This document shows positions 52,032-60,452 of a stretch of DNA of 64,000 bases, piece after piece. Both the position numbers and the translations under genes were made by a program. The first letter of the stretch is position 1. Each line of letters starts with the position of its first letter. The notes under the pieces were generated by a model. The model saw nothing but the letters and a program-made list of their open reading frames with translations, made no database searches and was not told where the DNA came from. The stretch is from the NCBI GenBank assembly GCA_017635095.1, contig JAGBMA010000083.1, positions 1-64,000 on the forward strand, in the 5' to 3' direction. Origin of the DNA: Ruminiclostridium sp. (lineage in GTDB: Bacteria; Bacillota; Clostridia; Oscillospirales; Ruminococcaceae).

Positions 52032-52111
52032 AACAGCCTCCTAAATTCAGAGTGCATGACGCGGATAGTTCAGTTGCCAAAACAAAATGATACATACATA
52101 TCATCTCAACC

Positions 52112-52140
52112 ATTATCGCACCCAGAAGCTTTCATGTCAA
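52112..52140 (-). promoter_or_regulatory. Sigma-A promoter of the broken CNMP/DUF2225 gene
   Basis: The minus strand has TTGACA (52135-52140), 17-nt spacer, GATAAT (52112-52117). Confidence 0.75.
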
Positions 52141-52232
52141 GGGTCAATTCACCGACGAGGCGGTATGGCAAGCCGGCATACGACTGATTTATGCTTTTTT
52201 GTATCTTTCTACGGCTCATGTAAAACAAGCGA

Positions 52233-53753
52233 CTATTTTTCAACGACCAGATAATACCTTGCTGAAGCAAGCCTGAAAGCAGCTTCATTAATATCTTTTA
52301 TATCTAATTTCTTCAGGAATGAAACTGCTTCGGAAACCATTTCGTCACTCAGCACCCGTTCATCATATCTTCTCGCGCCGATATACGCGACCTTATATCC
52401 CCGATTCTTCAATGCAACAATAAATTCCTCGATAGAGTAATTGAATGAGTGCTCGGGGTTGCGCGCAGATGTTCTGCCTATGATATTCATGAACGTAAAC
52501 GCGTTATATGTATTCTGCAGCGAAATGAACAGCTGACCTGACTTGTTCAGAACTCTCAGAGCAGAGTCGATCAGCCCGTACGGATCATTGTAAGTATTGA
52601 TATCATTGCCGATAACAACATAGTCAAACATATCCGGGCTGTAATTACCGGCTAGTCTGTCTATCGGAGCACAAGTCACGTTATTATTGCCGCAGATAGT
52701 CTGCAGATCAATATAATACTTCGCATCCGTGGTAAATGCATAGCACTCGGGATCAAAGCAGCTGTATTCTCTCAGCTTGTTTTTTATCTCAAGAACAGGT
52801 GTTCCGCATTTTGTGTCGATACCAAGTATCCTTTTTGACTCCGACGGTTCATATCTGAGGTTTTTCAGATATTCAGGAATATAGTCGTTGACATCATCCC
52901 ATGCGTCGATATCGAAATACTTATCCCTGAAATTTTGTCTGCCTATCGAGATGTCACTTACCATCTTTTTATAAGCTTCAGGCGCCAGTCTTGATTTATC
53001 GTCGTCATGATGAATCCAGGTATCACCCGCAAGGATCACCTTATACCCTGCACGTCTGACTCTGAACGCCATATCGTCATCGGCGAAGTTGTGAGCAAAT
53101 CCCACATCGGCTATGGGCATACCTATTGCAAAAAGACATTCTTTCTTATACAGCGTTCCCAATGTGATTATCCTCAGGCGCTCGTGCCATTTCGCCGGGT
53201 CTGACACGTTAAAAGCAGCCGCCTTTTTCTGCATATCGTCATAATCGGCGAATTTAAGACCCGGATCCTGCAGATTACTGGTGTTTGACGACATGGGATT
53301 TACAAGCCCTATCTTCGGATCGGATTCCGCTATTTTAAGCATATTGCTCAGCCAGTTTTCGGTTACGATCAGATCGTTTGCAACCAGGACAAGATAGCGC
53401 GAAAACATATCGGGACCGATGTACAAATAAGGAATCGCCGCGCCTCTGTTCTCTGTAAAGCGTAGGATAGTTTTCTTGGGATAATCAACAGATATGAAAT
53501 ACTGCAGCGTATCATCTGTCGAACCGTTGTCTATCAACAGCAGATCAAAATCAATATCCTTAGTGTATTTTAATATACTTTCTACACATCTTTTCGTTTT
53601 ATCGAGACTGTTATAAGCCTGCACCAAAACAGTTACATCGCTCTTAATTTTTTTTGTATCAAGTGAAGAAAAGCAAGTTCTTGCAGAATACAATGTTTCT
53701 CCGCAGTCCCCGACACTTATAGCCGAAGTATCAAATTCTATAACGTTATCCAT
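52233..53753 (-). CDS. Family 2 glycosyltransferase fused to a methyltransferase-like domain
   Basis: This 506-residue cytoplasmic protein has two parts. Residues ~38-300 are a GT-A glycosyltransferase of family 2 (VTVLVQAYNSLDKTKRC, LLLIDNGSTDDTL, a late DDDMAFRVRRAG and GDTWIHHDDD). Residues ~315-500 resemble a SAM-dependent methyltransferase (RILGIDTKCGTPVLEIKNKL, FDYVVIGNDIN, ALRVLNKSGQLFISLQN), although the glycine-rich SAM loop is poor, so it may not be catalytic. The enzyme would add and perhaps modify a sugar on a surface glycan. GAGG precedes the ATG. It is the last gene of the glycan operon. No clear terminator was seen. Confidence 0.82.
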   Translation of the reverse strand: MDNVIEFDTSAISVGDCGETLYSARTCFSSLDTKKIKSDVTVLVQAYNSLDKTKRCVESILKYTKDIDFDLLLIDNGSTDDTLQYFISVDYPKKTILRFTENRGAAIPYLYIGPDMFSRYLVLVANDLIVTENWLSNMLKIAESDPKIGLVNPMSSNTSNLQDPGLKFADYDDMQKKAAAFNVSDPAKWHERLRIITLGTLYKKECLFAIGMPIADVGFAHNFADDDMAFRVRRAGYKVILAGDTWIHHDDDKSRLAPEAYKKMVSDISIGRQNFRDKYFDIDAWDDVNDYIPEYLKNLRYEPSESKRILGIDTKCGTPVLEIKNKLREYSCFDPECYAFTTDAKYYIDLQTICGNNNVTCAPIDRLAGNYSPDMFDYVVIGNDINTYNDPYGLIDSALRVLNKSGQLFISLQNTYNAFTFMNIIGRTSARNPEHSFNYSIEEFIVALKNRGYKVAYIGARRYDERVLSDEMVSEAVSFLKKLDIKDINEAAFRLASARYYLVVEK

Positions 53754-53804
53754 ACACTGCCTCGCTGAATAATTTAATATACTAATTTTTGTTTTAAGCC
53801 GCGC

Positions 53805-54827
53805 TCAGATATAGCAATACAAAACCGTTTCTGTGACTTCACAGGAATGATGTCTGAGCTTGAACTTATACCCTAAACCAAGTTCATTGACAAATCTGTA
53901 TATGTTCAGCAGATCGTCCGGTCTGTGATAAACACAAATTGCAAGCTTCGGTCTGCATCTTCGTATTACCTGTTCGCCGTTTTTCAGCATTTCCAGTTCT
54001 GCACCCTCTATATCTGCTTTCAGAAACGTGATATCTTTGTCCGCAAAATACGAGTCTATTGTGACCGACCTCACCTGCTCGGATCCGTTTTCGGAGATCC
54101 TGTTGTTTGTAGAAACAGTCGAATTGTCAAAACATAGATAACCGTTGACATTTCCGACACAGCACTTCTCGGTAACGATCTTCTCCGGTTCTATCGCCCA
54201 CTCTTCACAAAGCCGCTTTTTTCGTATCTGCATTGCATTAAACTGCTTTTCCGACGGCTCAAAAGCATAGATCTTTTTAAATGAGCCACCGACCGAGTTT
54301 ATGAACTGTTCTGCAGTTTCACCGGTATAAGCGCCGAGATCAACGAATGTTTCGTTATTTTTTCCCCAGAACGGAGAAATGCAGAAATACTGTTTTCCCT
54401 CAGCGACATCATACAGCTCTTTCACGCTGATATTCTTCATGCACGCAAGAACCGCGTCCAGCGTTCTGTATGATTTTTCGTCTTCAAATACGAGCTTTCT
54501 GTAATCGGCATCATATTTTTGTGCAAGCCATGCGTCGAATGCATAAAAATGCTCATCATCGCTGTGTTCTTCCAGCACATCATTGACAAAGTGCTTCGTA
54601 ACAACAAGAACGAGCTTGTTGTCATTACGCTCTTTGTACTCATGATAGGAAATACATTCCACACCGCCGAATATCTTGCCGTGCTTTTTCGTATCGGAAT
54701 CAATAAAGCCAACTACGTTTATTCCGTTATCATGACAAAAATCGAGCACCCAAATACCGTTAGCACCGGCACCCCAGAGATAAACTCCGTTTTTTATATT
54801 CTTTTTCACATAATCAAATGTACACAT
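53805..54827 (-). CDS. FkbM family methyltransferase
   Basis: This 340-residue protein has an N-terminal Rossmann-like part (YLWGAGANGIWVLDF ... VVGFIDSDTKK, residues ~17-55). That part resembles the nucleotide-sugar or CoA-binding half of glycan-modifying enzymes. An FkbM SAM-dependent methyltransferase domain follows (~165-335) with ETFVDLGAYTGETAEQF, KIYAFEPSEKQF, VTIDSYF and FLKADIEGAELEML. FkbM enzymes O-methylate sugars or polyketides, and in this operon a sugar is the likely acceptor. AAAGGG precedes the ATG, which lies 2 nt after the preceding radical SAM stop. Confidence 0.88.
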   Translation of the reverse strand: MCTFDYVKKNIKNGVYLWGAGANGIWVLDFCHDNGINVVGFIDSDTKKHGKIFGGVECISYHEYKERNDNKLVLVVTKHFVNDVLEEHSDDEHFYAFDAWLAQKYDADYRKLVFEDEKSYRTLDAVLACMKNISVKELYDVAEGKQYFCISPFWGKNNETFVDLGAYTGETAEQFINSVGGSFKKIYAFEPSEKQFNAMQIRKKRLCEEWAIEPEKIVTEKCCVGNVNGYLCFDNSTVSTNNRISENGSEQVRSVTIDSYFADKDITFLKADIEGAELEMLKNGEQVIRRCRPKLAICVYHRPDDLLNIYRFVNELGLGYKFKLRHHSCEVTETVLYCYI

Positions 54828-54829
54828 TT

Positions 54830-55867
54830 TTACCCTTTCATCAATAGCTTGTCATATCTTTCTTTGATTTCTTCGGAATCATCATCTAAAAGATCTTCTC
54901 TTTTAGATAAGGCTAATGAAAACGTACATTGTTTACAATATTCAAATTTTGGTTTTCCGTCAATCATCTTGTATTGAAAATCTCTCATTGTCTTATTCCA
55001 GATACTTTTTATTCCTGAATTTTTTAAATTTTCTAATGGTTTATATATACAATTCTTAAGCATTCCTTCACAGCAAGGATAAATATCTAATTCACTATTA
55101 ATGTAAAAAGTATAAAATGGAATCGAACAAATTAATGGTTCTGATTGTATATCCGAAAAAATAGCTTGGTTTAACTGCGATTTATCAATATTATCAAATT
55201 TACCATTTCCTCCCATATCATATACATTTTCCACATTGATTATATCGCAAATACTTGAAAACGTATCATAAAACTGTTTTTTCTGTTCATCGGAATCAAC
55301 CATGTAGTTCATGATTTTTATGTACACTTGAGTACTATTCTTGTGTTCATAAAAATATCTCAGACGATCGACATACTTCTCAAAGTCCATGTCAGTTCCT
55401 GTATAATGTTTATAATCCTGCGATGATAAACCGTTCACAGATACTCTGAGCAAGCTCAATCCGCTGTCTATAAGTTTGTCAGACAATTCGTTAGTCAACA
55501 ACAGACCATTAGTAATAACAGTTATGCGTTCAGCGGTTTTAGAGTCACTAATGTATTTTATCATATCAACAATTCTCGGATTCAATAAAGGCTCACCGCT
55601 CCCGGTAAACAAAATCTGTTTGACACACCCAAATGAATCTTTAATATCATCAATACATTTTGTGAATTGTTCAAAATCAAAAAAACGAGTTTGTTTCTTA
55701 ACAACCATTTTTTGGGCAGAACCATGTATGGGACAAAACTCACATTTCAGATTACAAACACTGCTGACATCAAATTGTATAGTAAACGGTTTTTCAAGCG
55801 GAACGACATCAGCGAGCCTGACTCTCTTTGAAAGCTCCGATTCGGAAAAACTAATTGCATCAGCCAT
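54830..55867 (-). CDS. Radical SAM/SPASM-like enzyme 1 (AT-rich copy)
   Basis: This 345-residue radical SAM enzyme has CNLKCEFC (CxxxCxxC) near residue 37 binding the 4Fe-4S cluster, GSGEPLLNPRIVDMI near 90 and VSVNGLSSQDY near 145. The C-terminal region has CSIPFYTFYINSELDIYPCC and later CKQC, a SPASM-like set in which the central Gly is missing. It shares the opening VPLEKPFTIQFDVSSVCNLKC layout with the three genes upstream but is far richer in A and T, suggesting separate acquisition. The 5' end overlaps its upstream neighbour by 8 nt. Substrate unknown. Context points to a sugar or lipid precursor. Confidence 0.83.
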   Translation of the reverse strand: MADAISFSESELSKRVRLADVVPLEKPFTIQFDVSSVCNLKCEFCPIHGSAQKMVVKKQTRFFDFEQFTKCIDDIKDSFGCVKQILFTGSGEPLLNPRIVDMIKYISDSKTAERITVITNGLLLTNELSDKLIDSGLSLLRVSVNGLSSQDYKHYTGTDMDFEKYVDRLRYFYEHKNSTQVYIKIMNYMVDSDEQKKQFYDTFSSICDIINVENVYDMGGNGKFDNIDKSQLNQAIFSDIQSEPLICSIPFYTFYINSELDIYPCCEGMLKNCIYKPLENLKNSGIKSIWNKTMRDFQYKMIDGKPKFEYCKQCTFSLALSKREDLLDDDSEEIKERYDKLLMKG

Positions 55868-56894
55868 TGTTTAACCTCCTATATAACCTCTTCAATTCTT
55901 CTACCCTGTCGCCGTCGGCGTCCAGGACATCTTCCTCATGCAAGTCGTACAGGTAAAGCTTACATTCACCGCATACCTTTCCGGCTTTATTTACCCCGTC
56001 AAGCATTCTCAGTCTGAAATCGCTGAATGCTTTCCCGTTCCAGATCTCATTGACTGTGTTCACATTCGTATCTCCGAGCACAGAAGGATACTTCATTGAG
56101 CAGCACGGCACCACTTTTCCGTCGGGATTTATCTGCATCATATAAAACCCCTGCGGACACACGTCCGACTGCAGAAGCACCTCGCCGTTCTGAGGCTTGT
56201 CTGCTTTCACATCGCCGGAAAAACTGTCGTAGTCTATCTCGCTTATCGTAGGTGTGAGGTGCTCCACCGCTATAGAATGACAGATCGGTCCGAATGTCCG
56301 GAAGAAAAGCTCCCGGGTTTCCGGTTTCTGCACCATGTAGTCGATTATTTTTATGTAGATATGCGTGTTTTCGGCGTGCTCATAGAAATAGCGTATTTGC
56401 TCAACATACTTCCCAAAATCGACTTTTACCCCGGTGTTTTCTGCAAACGATGCTTCGGATAGTCCGTCAACCGATATCCTTAGCCTGTCCAATCCCGCGC
56501 CGATAAGTTTGTCCGACAATTCATGAGAAAGCAGCGATCCGTTAGTGACTATATCTACCGAATCCGCGACATCGGCTTTTTTTGCATATGCGATCATCTC
56601 CGCGATACCCGGGTGGACAAGCGGTTCGCCTATGGCTGCAAAACGCAGCATTTTCAGCTTCCGCGGGAATTGTTTTATATCGTCTATACACTTCCTGTAT
56701 AGTTCCATATCCATAAGCGTTCTGTCCGAAATATAGCCATGCTCGCTTCGGTCAAGGGAATGAAGACAGAAATTGCACCGGAAATTGCAGGCATACGCCG
56801 GAAAGATCTGGATAAGATAAGGCGTATCGAGAGGGAGTTCGTCTGCAAGCTTTTTTCTTTTTCCGCCGGGCGTCATTCCTTCTTTCAGCTCCAT
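55860..56894 (-). CDS. Radical SAM/SPASM-like enzyme 2
   Basis: This 344-residue protein has the radical SAM core CNFRCNFC near residue 36, AAIGEPLVHPGIAEMI near 90 and ISVDGLSEASF near 145. The C-terminal auxiliary site has CPQGFYMMQINPDGKVVPCC, which fits CX12GX4C, then CGEC. The closing cysteine of a full SPASM motif was not found. It overlaps the next gene by 8 nt and the previous one by 10 nt, so it is tightly coupled. GGAGG lies upstream of the ATG. Adenosyl-radical chemistry on a glycan-related substrate is inferred from the neighbours only. Confidence 0.83.
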   Translation of the reverse strand: MELKEGMTPGGKRKKLADELPLDTPYLIQIFPAYACNFRCNFCLHSLDRSEHGYISDRTLMDMELYRKCIDDIKQFPRKLKMLRFAAIGEPLVHPGIAEMIAYAKKADVADSVDIVTNGSLLSHELSDKLIGAGLDRLRISVDGLSEASFAENTGVKVDFGKYVEQIRYFYEHAENTHIYIKIIDYMVQKPETRELFFRTFGPICHSIAVEHLTPTISEIDYDSFSGDVKADKPQNGEVLLQSDVCPQGFYMMQINPDGKVVPCCSMKYPSVLGDTNVNTVNEIWNGKAFSDFRLRMLDGVNKAGKVCGECKLYLYDLHEEDVLDADGDRVEELKRLYRRLNNG

Positions 56895-57901
56895 TTTTCT
56901 TTCAACCTCCCGATCAGTTCTTCTGCATATTCATCAAGCTCGTCTTCCGGCTGGGAAACGTCATCGGGGGCACAGCAAAGCGCACATCTCGGATTTGCGT
57001 TCTTGCCTTCGGTAAGCTGCCGGAGCTGGAATGAATGCATTTTTTCGCTGTTCCAAAGATCAACGAGACGATCCTGCATAACATTGCCGAGCAGCTCGGG
57101 GCGATAGATCGTTTCGCACGGGTAAACATCACCGTTCGGAAATATCCCGAGCATAAAAAAGCAAAGAGGACAAACGCTGCGTTTTTTATGTTCCCTGCCG
57201 TAACGATCCGCCTGTGTGGAGATCCCTTCGGTGGAACTGACGCCCGAATACACCGGGCGGCACTGCTCGATATACACACGGTCGGCTATGGGAGAGAACA
57301 GTTCGTAGAAACGGTCTTCCTCTCCGGGCTCAAGTGCGATATCCATTATTTTTACAAATACTTCGCACTGTTTTTTATGATCGTAAAGCCAGGCTATCTG
57401 ACTTACAAAATCATCAAAATCTATCTTTGCGCCGCAAACATCTCTGTACTTCCGGGAATTCATTCCCTGCAGCGAAATGCGGATACAGTCAAGTCCGGCT
57501 TCCACGAGTGCCGCTGAATTATTGCGGTTCAACAGCGCCCCGTTGCTCATGAACTCGACTCTGTTTGCAGCCTTACGTTCTTTTGCATACGCTACCATTT
57601 CTGGCAGATGACGGTTCATGAGCGGTTCACCCTGACCCGTAAGTGAAATGGTCTTGACTTTTCCGGGAAAATCTGTGATCTGATCTATGGCAGCTCTGTA
57701 AACTTCCATGGACATAGTTTCGGGAGAAAAACCGTACTGTTCTCTGAAAGCGGGATTGGGCAAAGAATGAGCGCAGTACTTACACCTGAAATTACAGTAA
57801 TTCGTCGGGAAAATATATACCGAAAACGGAGTGTCCAAAGGTATATTTTCGTGCAGCGGCACCCTCTGAAGTCCGATAAGCGGTCTGATCTTATCCTTCA
57901 T
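56885..57901 (-). CDS. Radical SAM/SPASM-like enzyme 3
   Basis: This ~338-residue protein has CNFRCKYC near residue 36, TGQGEPLMNRHLPEMV near 90 and RISLQGMNSRKY near 145. The C-terminal auxiliary region has CFFMLGIFPNGDVYPC, fitting CX9GX4C, then CALCC. I chose the second of two adjacent ATGs (57901), 6 nt after AAGGAG. The frame is open to 57958, inside the previous gene. It belongs to the run of four related enzymes but is clearly distinct in sequence, so the four probably act on different substrates or steps rather than being recent copies. Confidence 0.83.
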   Translation of the reverse strand: MKDKIRPLIGLQRVPLHENIPLDTPFSVYIFPTNYCNFRCKYCAHSLPNPAFREQYGFSPETMSMEVYRAAIDQITDFPGKVKTISLTGQGEPLMNRHLPEMVAYAKERKAANRVEFMSNGALLNRNNSAALVEAGLDCIRISLQGMNSRKYRDVCGAKIDFDDFVSQIAWLYDHKKQCEVFVKIMDIALEPGEEDRFYELFSPIADRVYIEQCRPVYSGVSSTEGISTQADRYGREHKKRSVCPLCFFMLGIFPNGDVYPCETIYRPELLGNVMQDRLVDLWNSEKMHSFQLRQLTEGKNANPRCALCCAPDDVSQPEDELDEYAEELIGRLKEKWS

Positions 57902-57911
57902 CATATGCTCC

Positions 57912-58943
57912 TTACTTACCGGTGATCCGTGCAAGCATCTCCTCTCGGCAGTCATCAAGATACTCCGTATCGTCCGCTATCGCAATGCAGGAAGAGCATT
58001 CGCTGCACGCGGGGATCGTGGCATATCCGTCTTTCAGATTTTTGCACATGAGTCCGTTTCTGCGTTTTCCGTTCCAGATCTCCTGAAGTGTCTGATCTTT
58101 TACGCACCCCATAGAAAATGAATTCGGAAGTCCGGGCGTTGAACAAGGGAACGTTTCTCCGTCGATATTGACCTGCAGGAAATAAAACATAACGCCGCAT
58201 ACGATGCGTTTTTCCACATACTCTCCGTTAAGGTTGCGGGTATGATCCGCACGCCCCTTGTGATCGCCCATCTGCTGTTCCATTATAACAAGATGCTCAA
58301 CAAAGATCGTGTCGCAGATACTGCTGAACATTTCAAAAAAGCGCTCCTTATCGGTCTCGTCTTTAAGCATTATATCTATGATCTTTACAAACAGCGATGA
58401 ATTCGTCCCGTTTGAACGTTCATGAAAATATGCAAGCTCATCACGGAGATTGTCAACATCTACCGCAACACCACAGTTCTGTTTATACGCCTGCGTATCA
58501 AGCCCCTGCACGGATATCTGCAGTCGGTTCAGTCCCGCGTCTATAAGCGCGTCTGTAAGATCATGTGTAAGGCACGAGCCATTGCTTATAACATCTATTC
58601 TTCCCGCAAATCCCGACTCACGAAGCTTACGGATCATTTCGGGAAGCCGTGGGTTAGTCAGCGGCTCACCGAGCCCGGAAAAACACACTCTTTTTACCGC
58701 GGTGGGAAATGCATTTATCTCACGCACTATCTTTTCAAACAGCCCCATATCCATGTGAGCGAGCCTGAAACCTGTCTTATCGAGTATTCCGCCCTTTTCA
58801 CCGCGTGTACTGTGCATACAGTAAAAGCATTTGAAATTGCACACACGGGTCGGTTCAACATACATACTCAGAGGCGAATCCAGAGGTATCACCTCGGAAA
58901 GCTTCTGTCTTTTTGTATCATAACTCGGTTTTATCTCCGCCAT
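57912..58943 (-). CDS. Radical SAM/SPASM-like enzyme 4
   Basis: This ~343-residue protein has CNFKCFYC near residue 35, SGLGEPLTNPRLPEMI near 90 and ISVQGLDTQAYKQNCG near 150. The auxiliary region has CGVMFYFLQVNIDGETFPC, fitting CX12GX4C, then CSECSSC, the most complete SPASM ending of the four. The ATG at 58943 has GGAGG 8 nt before it and lies 1 nt after the RfbC-like stop. It is first of the four in transcription order and links the deoxysugar genes to the radical SAM set. Confidence 0.85.
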   Translation of the reverse strand: MAEIKPSYDTKRQKLSEVIPLDSPLSMYVEPTRVCNFKCFYCMHSTRGEKGGILDKTGFRLAHMDMGLFEKIVREINAFPTAVKRVCFSGLGEPLTNPRLPEMIRKLRESGFAGRIDVISNGSCLTHDLTDALIDAGLNRLQISVQGLDTQAYKQNCGVAVDVDNLRDELAYFHERSNGTNSSLFVKIIDIMLKDETDKERFFEMFSSICDTIFVEHLVIMEQQMGDHKGRADHTRNLNGEYVEKRIVCGVMFYFLQVNIDGETFPCSTPGLPNSFSMGCVKDQTLQEIWNGKRRNGLMCKNLKDGYATIPACSECSSCIAIADDTEYLDDCREEMLARITGK

Positions 58944-58944
58944 A

Positions 58945-59544
58945 TCATGTACCTCCGCCAAAAGATATTACATTACTGAACTCATTAATTGCATTGTTCT
59001 GAAAATCACGGAAAGACATAAGACATTTATCTCTTTCAGAAACGATGAGTTCATCTGAACTATCGGTTTTCCAATTAATTCCTATATCCTGATCGTCATA
59101 TCTTATCCCTGTATCGGTTGCCTTATCATACTTGCCGTCACATTCGTAGATCACGATCGTATCATTCTCCAACGCTCTGAATCCGTGGGCAAATCCTCGC
59201 GGAACATACAGTGAGCAGTTATTGCCGCTGCTCAGTTCAACACTCGTCCACTTTCCGAAAGTATCGCTGTTCTTCCTGAGATCCGTGATAACGTCAAGGA
59301 TCCTGCCTTTGGGTACGCTCACAAGTTTTGCCTGTGGGGCATTAAGCTGGAAATGCATACCCCTTATCACATTTCTTGCGGAAGTTGAAACAAATGTCTC
59401 ATTCAACTCAAAATCTATGCCGAGTGATCTGAAAATATCTTTTTCAAAGTATTTTGCAAAACTACCCCTGTTGTCTTCCGCATAGAAAGCCTCAACAACA
59501 AATGCACCTCTGAGCGGTGTTTCTCTGATCTCAAATGCACTCAT
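58945..59544 (-). CDS. RfbC-family nucleotide-sugar epimerase
   Basis: This 199-residue cupin-fold epimerase has the catalytic His in RGMHFQ near residue 60, VPKGRILDVITDLR, YVPRGFAHGF and the Tyr-containing YECDGKYDKATDTGIRYDDQD. The family is best known for dTDP-4-dehydrorhamnose 3,5-epimerase. AscE of the CDP-ascarylose pathway is a relative. Because its neighbours use CDP sugars, a CDP-3,6-dideoxyhexose 5-epimerase role is at least as likely as dTDP-rhamnose synthesis. It starts at ATG 59544 with GAGGG upstream, touching the previous stop. Confidence 0.85.
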   Translation of the reverse strand: MSAFEIRETPLRGAFVVEAFYAEDNRGSFAKYFEKDIFRSLGIDFELNETFVSTSARNVIRGMHFQLNAPQAKLVSVPKGRILDVITDLRKNSDTFGKWTSVELSSGNNCSLYVPRGFAHGFRALENDTIVIYECDGKYDKATDTGIRYDDQDIGINWKTDSSDELIVSERDKCLMSFRDFQNNAINEFSNVISFGGGT

Positions 59545-60452
59545 CAGTTTCCCTCTTTTATCCATTCCGCAGTCCTGATTATGCCTTCCCTGAATGACAC
59601 TTCCTGTCCTATACCCGTATCATCGTAAACGGAGTCTGTGTCGAATATGCCATAATCGAGCGATATCCCGCCGGAAGGTATCTCTCCCAGCCCGATATCA
59701 GCGCCCGGTGCTGCAGCATCACGCATTTCCACGAGAAAATCTTTCAGTTTCCGCGGCTCTCTGCTTCCGATATAATACGTTTTTGAAGGCTTACCTTTTC
59801 CGGCAAGAGCTGCAAACATTTTTGCAGCATCGGTGATGTAAATGAAATCATACATCTGTTCCCCGGACGTAAATGAGCAGTGTTCCCCGTTGAGCAGCTT
59901 TCTTATGCTTGTGTTTATTAGTCTCGGGCTTTTTTCTCCGACGCCGTATATGTTAGAGATAACCGCTCTGATGTATTCAACGTTATTGGCTGCGGCAACT
60001 GACCTTGTCATGTAATCCGCGGCAAGTTTTGCAGACGAATACAGCATCGACGGCGGAGGCGTTTTGTCCGTCTCCATAAGAGCAGCAGCTTCATATTCCA
60101 TAATGCTCGCGGCATATATGAACCGTTTGCATCCGAGTTTTCCGCACTGTTCGGCAAGCCTGCAGGATGCAGCTATATTTCCGGTCTGGACTTCATAATT
60201 GCTCCGTGCATCTCCGGAAGTGCCTTCCCATGCAAAATGATACAAAGCATCGAATCCGCGCTCTTCTATTATCTCTCCGAGCTGTCCGTAATCCGACATC
60301 GGGCAGGTCACTTTATGCGCAGCATTTATATCCCGGCACTTCTCCGCCCCTGCAACTCTCACGAGAGCGGTAACTTCATGTCCGCTTCTTGAAAGTTCAT
60401 CACAAACCGCTTTTCCTACAAATCCCGACGCGCCGGTAACAATTACTTTCAC
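59544..60452 (-). CDS. NAD(P)-dependent nucleotide-sugar epimerase/reductase (extended SDR)
   Basis: This 302-residue Rossmann-fold enzyme has the cofactor motif GASGFVGKAV at residues 7-16 and FAWEGT near 78. The catalytic region has a Ser followed by YSSAKLAADY near 140, which gives the YxxxK signature. It resembles CDP-abequose/paratose synthases and AscF-type reductases, which reduce the 4-keto group at the end of 3,6-dideoxyhexose synthesis. The start overlaps rfbH by 4 nt and the stop touches the RfbC-like start. The reductase role is inferred from context. Confidence 0.8.
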   Translation of the reverse strand: MKVIVTGASGFVGKAVCDELSRSGHEVTALVRVAGAEKCRDINAAHKVTCPMSDYGQLGEIIEERGFDALYHFAWEGTSGDARSNYEVQTGNIAASCRLAEQCGKLGCKRFIYAASIMEYEAAALMETDKTPPPSMLYSSAKLAADYMTRSVAAANNVEYIRAVISNIYGVGEKSPRLINTSIRKLLNGEHCSFTSGEQMYDFIYITDAAKMFAALAGKGKPSKTYYIGSREPRKLKDFLVEMRDAAAPGADIGLGEIPSGGISLDYGIFDTDSVYDDTGIGQEVSFREGIIRTAEWIKEGN

